DNA of 64,000 nucleotides from an uncultured Prevotellaceae bacterium (GTDB lineage Bacteria; Bacteroidota; Bacteroidia; Bacteroidales; Muribaculaceae): NCBI GenBank assembly GCA_900318205.1, contig ONJS01000008.1, positions 372,001 to 436,000 of the forward strand, read 5' to 3'. Shown piece by piece: positions 9,285 to 16,810 of this stretch (position 1 is its first letter; each line of letters starts with the position of its first letter). The notes under the pieces were generated by a model. It saw only the letters and a program-made list of their open reading frames with translations, ran no database searches and was not told where the DNA came from. The position numbers and the translations under genes were made by a program.

Positions 9285-11162
9285 ATGAGAAGCGACTATG
9301 ATGTAATAGTGGTTGGCGCTGGCCATGCCGGCTGCGAGGCTGCCTCGGCGGCAGCCCGCCTGGGCTCTCAAACCTTACTCATCACCATCGACATGAACAA
9401 GATTGCACAGATGAGTTGCAATCCTGCAGTTGGTGGTATCGCCAAGGGTCAGATCGTTCGTGAAATTGATGCCCTGGGTGGTCAGATGGGTATTGTGACT
9501 GACCGCAGCAGCATCCAGTTCCGTATGCTCAACCGTAGCAAGGGTCCCGCCATGTGGAGCCCGCGTTCACAGAGCGATCGTCAGCAATTTATTTTGCAAT
9601 GGAGGGAAGTGCTCGAGAATACTTCCAATCTCTATATGTGGCAGGATTCAGTCGATGAATTCGTCATTGAGGGTGGGGTAGTGAAGGGTGTGAAAACCGT
9701 CTTGGGCATGGTTTTCACGGCTCGTGCAGTCGTCCTCACCGCCGGAACTTTCCTGAATGGATTGATGCATGTGGGGCGTGTGCAGACCCCCGGAGGCCGC
9801 GTTTCGGAACCTCCTGCAAGGGGCATTACCGAGCAATTGGCATCGTTAGGCTTTACCGTTGGTCGCATGAAAACGGGTACTCCGCCGCGCCTTGATGAGC
9901 GAACGATTGACTTCTCGCAGTGCATCCGTCAGGACGGAGAGCAGGATTTCCACCATTTTTCCTATCTGCCTGGCATCACGTCAACGTTGCAACAGCGTCC
10001 CTGCTGGATTGTGCATACCAATGAGCGCGTGCATGAAATACTGCGTGAGGGGCTGCCCCAGTCGCCATTGTATAATGGTCAAATCAACAGCATCGGGCCC
10101 CGCTATTGCCCGAGCATTGAGACCAAGATTGTGACCTTTGCCGACAAGACGTCCCATCAGCTTTTTATTGAACCCGAGGGTGCATCAACCCATGAGATGT
10201 ACCTTAATGGCTTTTCCTCATCGATGCCTTGGGAGGTACAGATCGAGGCTTTGCGTCAGATTCCGGCGCTGCGAGACGTGCATGCCTTCCGCCCGGGTTA
10301 TGCCATCGAATATGACTTCTTTGACCCGACCCAGTTGAGCCATACTTTGGAGTCAAAGTTGGTGAAGAATCTCTTCCTTGCTGGACAGGTCAATGGCACA
10401 ACCGGCTATGAGGAAGCGGCAGGGCAGGGGCTTATTGCCGGAATTAACGCCCATCAAAACATCACTGGCGGCGAGCCGTTCACTCTGGCGCGTAACGAGG
10501 CCTACATCGGCGTGCTGATTGATGACCTGGTGACCTGTGGCGTTGATGAGCCTTATCGCATGTTCACCTCGCGTGCCGAACACCGTATCCTGCTGCGTCA
10601 GGACGATGCCGACATGCGTCTCACCGAGAAGGGCTACCGCTTGGGACTTGCAACCCGTGAGCGCTATGACCTGATGTGCTCAAAGCGGGATCAGATTCAG
10701 GATTTGACGGCATTTTGTCGCGATTATACGGTAAAAATTGCCGCCATCAATCCCATGCTTGAGTCTCAAGGTATGCAGCCCTTGACCCAGGGTCAGCGTC
10801 TGCATGACCTGCTGTTGAGACCCCAACTCAACATGAAGATGCTTGCCGAGGCGTTGCCCGACCTTCAGGAAAAGATTGAATCGCTTGAGGACGCACGCCG
10901 TGATGAAATCGTCGAGGCAGCCGAAATAGCCATCAAGTATCGTGGCTATATCGAGCGCGAATCGCTCATAGCCGAGCGCGTCGCCCGCCTTGACAATGTC
11001 ACCCTGAAAGGTAAATTTGACTACTCGCAGATTCACCAGATTTCTACCGAGGCACGGCAGAAACTTGCGGCCATTGACCCCGAGACGGTGGGGCAGGCTG
11101 CCCGCATCCCCGGTGTCTCGCCCAGTGATATCAACATCCTGCTCGTTTTATTGGGCAGATAA
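9285..11162 (+). CDS. mnmG: tRNA uridine-5-carboxymethylaminomethyl modification enzyme MnmG (GidA)
   Basis: 625 residues. The N-terminal FAD-binding motif is VVGAGHAGCEAASAAARLG, followed by MSCNPAVGGIAKGQIVREID and the later signature GQVNGTTGYEEAAGQGLIAG. The C-terminal helical domain binds MnmE and tRNA. With MnmE it installs the carboxymethylaminomethyl group at wobble U34. No defect is visible. It lies between ybeY and apt, and a parS-like site sits right after its stop codon. Confidence 0.98.
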   Translation: MRSDYDVIVVGAGHAGCEAASAAARLGSQTLLITIDMNKIAQMSCNPAVGGIAKGQIVREIDALGGQMGIVTDRSSIQFRMLNRSKGPAMWSPRSQSDRQQFILQWREVLENTSNLYMWQDSVDEFVIEGGVVKGVKTVLGMVFTARAVVLTAGTFLNGLMHVGRVQTPGGRVSEPPARGITEQLASLGFTVGRMKTGTPPRLDERTIDFSQCIRQDGEQDFHHFSYLPGITSTLQQRPCWIVHTNERVHEILREGLPQSPLYNGQINSIGPRYCPSIETKIVTFADKTSHQLFIEPEGASTHEMYLNGFSSSMPWEVQIEALRQIPALRDVHAFRPGYAIEYDFFDPTQLSHTLESKLVKNLFLAGQVNGTTGYEEAAGQGLIAGINAHQNITGGEPFTLARNEAYIGVLIDDLVTCGVDEPYRMFTSRAEHRILLRQDDADMRLTEKGYRLGLATRERYDLMCSKRDQIQDLTAFCRDYTVKIAAINPMLESQGMQPLTQGQRLHDLLLRPQLNMKMLAEALPDLQEKIESLEDARRDEIVEAAEIAIKYRGYIERESLIAERVARLDNVTLKGKFDYSQIHQISTEARQKLAAIDPETVGQAARIPGVSPSDINILLVLLGR

Positions 11163-11164
11163 AT

Positions 11165-11180
11165 TGTTCCACGTGAAACA
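11165..11180. other. parS-like centromere site (one mismatch)
   Basis: TGTTCCACGTGAAACA differs from the ParB target TGTTTCACGTGAAACA at one base. It is in the mnmG-apt gap, 3 bases after the mnmG stop codon. Confidence 0.75.
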
Positions 11181-11207
11181 TTAATAACATAATATACTGA
11201 TTATCAA

Positions 11208-11741
11208 ATGGATAACAAGAAATTAGAAAGAGTAAAAAGTGTGGTACGCAATATACCCGATTTCCCCGTTCCGGGTATCCAGTTTAAGGACTTAACCACA
11301 GCATTCAAGGATCCTGAAGCCTTGCAGATTATGACTGATGCCATGACCGACCTTTACCGCGACAAGGGTGTGACCAAAGTCGTGGGTATCGAAGCACGCG
11401 GCTTTATCGGCGGTGCCATCCTGGCTACCCAACTGGGAGCTGGTTTTGTGCCCCTGCGCAAGCCCGGTAAGTTGCCCGCTGAGGTCATCCAGAAGTCTTA
11501 CTCCAAGGAGTATGGTACTGATACCATCGAGATCCACCAGGATGCCATCACCCCCGATGACGTAGTTGTCATCCATGACGACCTGCTCGCTACCGGAGGC
11601 ACAATGCTGGCAGCCTATGAGTTGGTGAAATCGATGAACCCCAAGAAGGTTTACATCAACTTCATCTGCGACCTTGAGGTATTGAAAGGCCGTGACGTCT
11701 TCCCCAAGGACGTGGAAATCACATCGCTGTTCACCTTCTAA
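11208..11741 (+). CDS. apt: Adenine phosphoribosyltransferase
   Basis: 177 residues. It has GIEARGFIGGAILATQLGAG and the PRPP-binding loop VVVIHDDLLATGGTMLAA. It converts adenine and PRPP to AMP in the cytoplasm, part of purine salvage. The length and motifs are complete. It is preceded by a parS-like site and followed by a 9-base tandem repeat, then uvrC. The ybeY/mnmG/apt/uvrC group shares one direction and may be partly cotranscribed. Confidence 0.97.
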   Translation: MDNKKLERVKSVVRNIPDFPVPGIQFKDLTTAFKDPEALQIMTDAMTDLYRDKGVTKVVGIEARGFIGGAILATQLGAGFVPLRKPGKLPAEVIQKSYSKEYGTDTIEIHQDAITPDDVVVIHDDLLATGGTMLAAYELVKSMNPKKVYINFICDLEVLKGRDVFPKDVEITSLFTF

Positions 11742-11749
11742 AAAGGGCG

Positions 11750-11803
11750 CTAGATGTTCTAGATAATCTAGATGTTCTAGATAGACTGGATGCTCTAGAT
11801 TTT
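11750..11803 (+). repeat. 9-base tandem repeat CTAGATGTT
   Basis: Units start with CTAGA at 11750, 11759, 11768, 11777 and 11795, spaced by exact multiples of nine bases. The array fills most of the apt-uvrC gap and lies 8 bases after the apt stop codon. Confidence 0.9.
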
Positions 11804-11823
11804 CTTGGCCTTGCTCACTGTGA

Positions 11824-13644
11824 ATGATGACTGACGACCTTAAACTCAAGTTGTCGCTGCTCCCCGAGGAACCGGGCGTTTACCGCTACCGCAACCGCGA
11901 GGGGACGATTATCTATGTGGGTAAGGCCAAGAACCTGAAACGTCGCGTCAATTCATACTTCAACCGTGAGCATCCGTCGGTGCGCACAACGATGCTTGTG
12001 CGCAACATCGCAGACCTGGAATACACCGTCGTCAATACCGAGGAAGAGGCCCTTGACCTCGAGAATGCCCTCATCAAGGAATACCAGCCACGCTACAACG
12101 TGCTGCTCAAGGATGACAAGAGTTATCCGTGGATATGCATCTCGGGCGGCCTGTATCCACGCGTGTATATCACTCGTGAGGCGCGAACCAAGGGCGACCG
12201 TTTCTATGGGCCGTATCCGCGTGCCGAAGTCGCCAAGGTGCTCATCGATACCATCCGCCAGATCTATCCGTTGCGCACCTGCCGCTTGAATGTTTCACGT
12301 GAAACAATCGAAGCGGATAAGCATCGCCTGTGTCTGCAATACCACATCCATCGCTGTGAGGGCTGCTGTAAGGGGCTGGTGTCTCCAGAGCAATATGGGC
12401 TTTACATCAGCGAGATACGCCAGATTTTGAACGGTGATACCCATGTGCTGATGGATGTCCTCATGCAGCAGATGCAACAGTTGGCGAGTGAACTGCGCTT
12501 TGAAGAGGCCGAGATGATCAAGCGGCGTTACAAATTGCTGGAGCACGTCAGGCGCCGCTCGGTCATTGTCAGCCCGTCAATCCACAATATCGACGTCTTC
12601 GGCCTGCTGCGCGACGAGGATGCCGCATGGGTCAATTACATGCATGTGCGGGGTGGGGCAGTGGTGCAGTCCTACACACTCGAGTATCGGCTCTCGACGC
12701 GCGACGAGGCCGATGCCGAAATCATGTCGATGGCGATTGCCGAGGTGCATAAGCGCTTCGCCGAGACCTATAGCCGAGACCATGTTACCGAGGTGATGGT
12801 TAATGTCGTGCCTGATGTTGAGTTTGCAGGCTTGACGTTCACCATTCCACAGCGTGGAGACAAGAAAAAACTGCTTGATATCGCTGTCAAGAATGCGACA
12901 CAACGCCGCACCGACCGCTTGAAGATGATGGAGAAACTCAATCCCGAGCAGCGCACGACGAGAACGCTCACCACCATGCAGCGTGACCTGCGGCTGGAAG
13001 TGATGCCCCGTCATGTGGAGTGCTTTGACAACAGCAACATCAGCGGATCAAGCCCTGTGGCCTCCTGTGTGGTCTTTCGCAACGCCAAGCCAGCCAAGAA
13101 AGAATACCGTCATTTCAACATCAAGACGGTCGAGGGAGCCGACGACTTTGCCTCGATGCGCGAGGTCATCCAGCGACGTTACAGCCGCCTGGTGCAAGAG
13201 GGCCAGGACCTGCCGCAGTTGCTCATCGTCGATGGCGGCAAGGGACAGGTGACGTCAGCCATTGAGGCACTGACCGACATCGGACTGCAGGGACAGATTG
13301 CGGTCGTGGGTATTGCCAAGCGGTTGAACGAGGTCTATTTCCCTGGAGACAGCGTGCCCCTATACATTGACAAGAACAGCGAGACGCTGCACGTCATCCA
13401 GCGGTTGCGTGACGAGGCGCACCGCTTTGCCATCACCTTCCACCGCAAGCAGCGCAGCAAGGGTCAGATACACAGTGCCCTTGACGAGATTCCTGGCATC
13501 GGCCCCAAGACCCGCACGTTGCTGCTCAAGCAGTTCAAATCCCTCAAGCGCATCAAGGAAGCCAGCGAAGAGGAACTGGCTGCCGTAATCGGACCCAGTC
13601 GAGCCCATGCCCTCATCGCTTCTCTCAATCAGCAAATAGGTTAA
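11824..13644 (+). CDS. uvrC: Excinuclease ABC subunit C
   Basis: 606 residues. An N-terminal GIY-YIG nuclease domain (EPGVYRYRNREGTIIYVGKA) comes first, then a UVR motif (LRFEEAEMIKRRYKLLEHV). The RNase H-like nuclease domain carries HVECFDNSNISGSSPVASCV, and a C-terminal helix-hairpin-helix region carries IPGIGPKTRTLLLKQF. It makes both incisions in nucleotide excision repair with UvrA and UvrB. Two adjacent ATG codons (11824 and 11827) are possible starts. A perfect parS sequence is embedded in the coding region and reads NVSRET. Confidence 0.97.
   Translation: MMTDDLKLKLSLLPEEPGVYRYRNREGTIIYVGKAKNLKRRVNSYFNREHPSVRTTMLVRNIADLEYTVVNTEEEALDLENALIKEYQPRYNVLLKDDKSYPWICISGGLYPRVYITREARTKGDRFYGPYPRAEVAKVLIDTIRQIYPLRTCRLNVSRETIEADKHRLCLQYHIHRCEGCCKGLVSPEQYGLYISEIRQILNGDTHVLMDVLMQQMQQLASELRFEEAEMIKRRYKLLEHVRRRSVIVSPSIHNIDVFGLLRDEDAAWVNYMHVRGGAVVQSYTLEYRLSTRDEADAEIMSMAIAEVHKRFAETYSRDHVTEVMVNVVPDVEFAGLTFTIPQRGDKKKLLDIAVKNATQRRTDRLKMMEKLNPEQRTTRTLTTMQRDLRLEVMPRHVECFDNSNISGSSPVASCVVFRNAKPAKKEYRHFNIKTVEGADDFASMREVIQRRYSRLVQEGQDLPQLLIVDGGKGQVTSAIEALTDIGLQGQIAVVGIAKRLNEVYFPGDSVPLYIDKNSETLHVIQRLRDEAHRFAITFHRKQRSKGQIHSALDEIPGIGPKTRTLLLKQFKSLKRIKEASEEELAAVIGPSRAHALIASLNQQIG
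12291..12306. other. parS centromere site inside uvrC (perfect match)
   Basis: TGTTTCACGTGAAACA is identical to the widely conserved ParB-binding parS sequence. It is read in frame as Val-Ser-Arg-Glu-Thr within UvrC. Confidence 0.85.
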
Positions 13645-13660
13645 ATTTTGATGGATTTTA

Positions 13661-13691
13661 TTGTAGGGCCAATAGATTTGCTATAATTTTG
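13661..13691 (+). promoter_or_regulatory. Promoter of first M6 peptidase gene
   Basis: TTG at 13661-13663 and TAATTTTG at 13684-13691 with a 20-base spacer. The start codon is 46 bases downstream. Confidence 0.65.
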
Positions 13692-13737
13692 CGAAAAATT
13701 TGAGTAAATCATTAACATCCATTAAATTTTTAACCAC

Positions 13738-16548
13738 ATGACCAAAAGATTCTTTTTCACGTTTTTTGCACTCGTGTTCTGCCTTGTTGCAGCAGTGGCG
13801 AAGCCAGCTAAACCAGGTTGGCATTTCATGCCCCAGAGTGACGGCACAACCTTGAAGGTACAAGCCGTAGGCAATGCCTTTAACCATGCAATCCTTACTA
13901 CCGACGGGCTGACTGTTGCCCAAGGTAACGACGGTGATTTTTATTATACCTCGTCACTGACGGGCTTGACTGCCGTGCGTGCCCATAACGAGGGCCAGCG
14001 TACGCCCAGTGAGATGGCTTTTGTTAAGGCTCAGGAGACCAATCTTAAGATGGTCCACAGGTCTCGCAACATGCCTAACGGGAAAGGAACGTTTGGCGCT
14101 GGTGGCAGCAATGCTAGCGCCAGTGTGCCCGCCAACGGCAACCGTAAAATCCCCATTATCCTGGTGGAATATAAGGACAAGAAGTTCAGCAACACCCGCG
14201 AGGATATCATTAATGCCATGCTCACTGGTGACCAGAGTGTGGGCCAGTACTTCCGTGACCAGTCCAATGGGTTGTATGATCCTGAATTTGATGTCTATGG
14301 TATCTATACGCTGTCCCAGAACCGCCAGTATTACGGTGGTAACAACAGTAGCGGTGATGACAAGAACCTGGGCGCGATGGTGACCGAGGCTGTCCAGATG
14401 GCGGCTGCCGATGGTGTATCATTCCAGCCTTATGATACCAACAGCGACAACTACTGCGATGTGGTCATCATTATCTATGCCGGCGTGGGCGAAGCAGATG
14501 CTGCCACGACGTATCCCCAGTCTATCTGGCCCTGCAACTGGTACCTTAGCTCTGCTGCCTATTATGGTATGGGCGGTAATGGTGCCTTCAGTCCCAATCC
14601 TGGCGACCCCATCGTTGACATGTTTGCGGTGTTCAATGAGTTGCACGCCGGTAATGACACGGGTACGACCATCGACGGTATCGGTACCTTTACCCATGAG
14701 TTCGGCCATTGCTTGGGCCTGCCCGACTTCTATGACACGGGCAACGGCAACCATTACGGTCTTGGCGACTGGGACATTATGGACTCGGGTTGCTTCAACA
14801 ACAACGGTTTCACGCCTCCGGGTTATTCGGCCTATGAAAAGGTATTTATGGGTTGGATAGACTATATCACGCCACAGCCTGGAACATACTATACTTTGCC
14901 GGTGTTTAACCAGAAGAATGCTGCGACCGACAAGGCCCTTTGTATCAAAAGCGATTTGAATGAGAATGAGTACTTCATCATTGAGAACCGCAGGAAGCAG
15001 GGTTGGGACCTTTATGCACCTGGTCAAGGTATCATGATTACTCATGTCACCTACAATGCAAGCCGTTGGTCCAACAACACGCCCAACAACGAGAACATCC
15101 AGCTGATGACGCTGATGAATGCCGATAACAGTTGGTCTTTTTATAATGAGAGTACCGACCTGTGGCCTCAAGGCAACAAGAAGGAATTTACCGACAGTTC
15201 CACCCCCGCCGCAAAACTTAACATGAAGGCTAATGGCTCCATCACCGGCAGTGCCGGCTATCTGGGCAAGCCTGTGACTGAAATGGTCATCAATCAGGAC
15301 GGAACTGCCAGCTTCTGGTTCATGAAGGGTGCCGCCGTCAATCCCACCATTTCGGTTTCCAGCGACAATATTGACTTTGGTGGCGTCATCATGAACAGCA
15401 ATAAGGAACTCACATTCAACATAGTAGGCCAGGCATTGACGGGCGATGTAACGTTGACCTTGAGCGATCCTGCCGGTGTGTTCAGTGTCAATCCCGCTAC
15501 CGTCAGCCCTGCCGATGCAGCCAACACGATGCCGATTACCCTGACGTTCGCCCCGACCGCCATGACCGACTATAATGCAACGCTGACCCTGCGCAGTGAG
15601 GGTGCCGCTGATGTTGTGGTCAACATTACCGGCCGTGGCCTCATCGAGGGCTATGCTCCCGTTATGCTGCCCGCCAATGAAAGCACCATTAACCTGACGC
15701 AGTTCCGTGCCGACTGGACTGATGCTACCCCCGAGGCCAATGTAGCCAGCTACACCCTTGAGGTGACTCAAAAGCCTACTATTGAGTTGCTGGGAACGCT
15801 TGATGGTTATGCCGGCAACTATGCATATATCACGCCTCCGGCACCCTGGGGCGGTAATGGTGTAGCAGGAGGCAATAATGCCATCTATGTCGCTGAGGGT
15901 GGCAGTCTGACCTTTACCATTCCCGATGGCTATAGTAATGATACCTTCACGGTGAAGATAACTACCGTGAATAGTGATTACGGACTCGGCAACTTCACGG
16001 TTGCCACGCCCCAAACCCCTGCTGTGGGTCATGACTTCATGCCGGGCGAGACCTATTCATGGCTGGTAAAAGCCAGCTCTGGTGACCGCATCACCATCAC
16101 ATCGACAGATGCCAGCTATTCGCCCGACCTGTCCCGGATTCAGGTCTATGCAGGCGATGCCACTGCTGTTACCCTGCGCGCCAACGAGCAGGGCAATGAC
16201 ACCTATCGTCTGATCACAGGCATTACCGAGCGTTTCTATCTGGTGAAGAATCTACTGGCCGAGGGTACGTTCCTGTATAAGGTGAAGACCGTCTTCACCG
16301 ACGGCACCGAGAGCGACTGGAGCAACGTTGAGCAGGTAACGCTGTTTGAGAACGGCCACGGATTTGAACCTGGCGACGTGAACCATGACGGCAAACGGAA
16401 CATTACTGATGTCACATTGTTGATCAACATCCTGTTGGGTAGTGGCAGTGATGACCTGTGCACTATCTGCGCCGATGTCAATGGCGATGGTAAACTCTCC
16501 ATTGAAGATGTGACTGCACTGATTGGCATCCTGTTAGCGGGCAATTGA
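13738..16548 (+). CDS. Secreted M6-family metallopeptidase with C-terminal dockerin-like repeats (paralogue 1)
   Basis: 936 residues. A signal peptide (about residues 1-21) is followed by an N-terminal domain that begins KPAKPGWHFMPQSDGTTLKV. The catalytic domain has the zinc motif HEFGH at residues 320-324 within HEFGHCLGLPDFYDTG. Then come a beta-sandwich of ASH type (about 540-640, VSSDNIDFGGV), a fibronectin III-like region (about 650-860), and a type I dockerin-like pair from about residue 875 (GDVNHDGKRNITDVTLL and ADVNGDGKLSIEDVTAL). It is an extracellular or surface protease. The next gene is a near-full-length paralogue and a third, shorter copy follows. Confidence 0.92.
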   Translation: MTKRFFFTFFALVFCLVAAVAKPAKPGWHFMPQSDGTTLKVQAVGNAFNHAILTTDGLTVAQGNDGDFYYTSSLTGLTAVRAHNEGQRTPSEMAFVKAQETNLKMVHRSRNMPNGKGTFGAGGSNASASVPANGNRKIPIILVEYKDKKFSNTREDIINAMLTGDQSVGQYFRDQSNGLYDPEFDVYGIYTLSQNRQYYGGNNSSGDDKNLGAMVTEAVQMAAADGVSFQPYDTNSDNYCDVVIIIYAGVGEADAATTYPQSIWPCNWYLSSAAYYGMGGNGAFSPNPGDPIVDMFAVFNELHAGNDTGTTIDGIGTFTHEFGHCLGLPDFYDTGNGNHYGLGDWDIMDSGCFNNNGFTPPGYSAYEKVFMGWIDYITPQPGTYYTLPVFNQKNAATDKALCIKSDLNENEYFIIENRRKQGWDLYAPGQGIMITHVTYNASRWSNNTPNNENIQLMTLMNADNSWSFYNESTDLWPQGNKKEFTDSSTPAAKLNMKANGSITGSAGYLGKPVTEMVINQDGTASFWFMKGAAVNPTISVSSDNIDFGGVIMNSNKELTFNIVGQALTGDVTLTLSDPAGVFSVNPATVSPADAANTMPITLTFAPTAMTDYNATLTLRSEGAADVVVNITGRGLIEGYAPVMLPANESTINLTQFRADWTDATPEANVASYTLEVTQKPTIELLGTLDGYAGNYAYITPPAPWGGNGVAGGNNAIYVAEGGSLTFTIPDGYSNDTFTVKITTVNSDYGLGNFTVATPQTPAVGHDFMPGETYSWLVKASSGDRITITSTDASYSPDLSRIQVYAGDATAVTLRANEQGNDTYRLITGITERFYLVKNLLAEGTFLYKVKTVFTDGTESDWSNVEQVTLFENGHGFEPGDVNHDGKRNITDVTLLINILLGSGSDDLCTICADVNGDGKLSIEDVTALIGILLAGN

Positions 16549-16582
16549 TTAACCGATAACTGGACTTATCATCATCAATAAG

Positions 16583-16624
16583 GGGTGTGACGGGACAAAA
16601 AAGTGTTCCGTCACACCTTTTTTT
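16583..16624 (+). terminator. Terminator of M6 paralogue 1
   Basis: GGTGTGACGGGAC and GTTCCGTCACACC arms form a 13-base stem, followed by seven T. Confidence 0.92.
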
Positions 16625-16682
16625 GCTATCCTAATGCGATGGACTTGAATGGCCTCCCTGCTAAAAGAAATAGGGTATAAGT

Positions 16683-16713
16683 TTTGTTTAATCAATTAAT
16701 ATACTTAATTTTG
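16683..16713 (+). promoter_or_regulatory. Promoter of M6 paralogue 2
   Basis: TTTG at 16683-16686 and TAATTTTG at 16706-16713, 19-base spacer. The sequence between and around the boxes is nearly identical to that before paralogue 3. Confidence 0.8.
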
Positions 16714-16729
16714 CGGTGTATTTGAGCAG

Positions 16730-16762
16730 TGCCACTATCCTGCATTTAACGGAATGGTGGCA
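16730..16762 (+). promoter_or_regulatory. Conserved 5' leader hairpin of M6 paralogue 2
   Basis: TGCCAC and GTGGCA arms with an inner TCC/GGA pair enclose a loop containing TGCATTTAAC. The hairpin begins 17 bases after the -7 box, near the expected 5' end of the mRNA, and matches the hairpin before paralogue 3. Confidence 0.6.
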
Positions 16763-16810
16763 ATTATCATATATGGAGTATTCAATCGATCACACTTAAT
16801 ACCATTAACG

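Noticed and set aside
14419-16032. Long open frame (537 codons) on the minus strand inside M6 paralogue 1, with a similar one at 17903-18955 in paralogue 2
   Set aside because: Antisense to a strongly supported peptidase, no family resemblance, and the same pattern arises in the paralogue because the sense sequences are alike.
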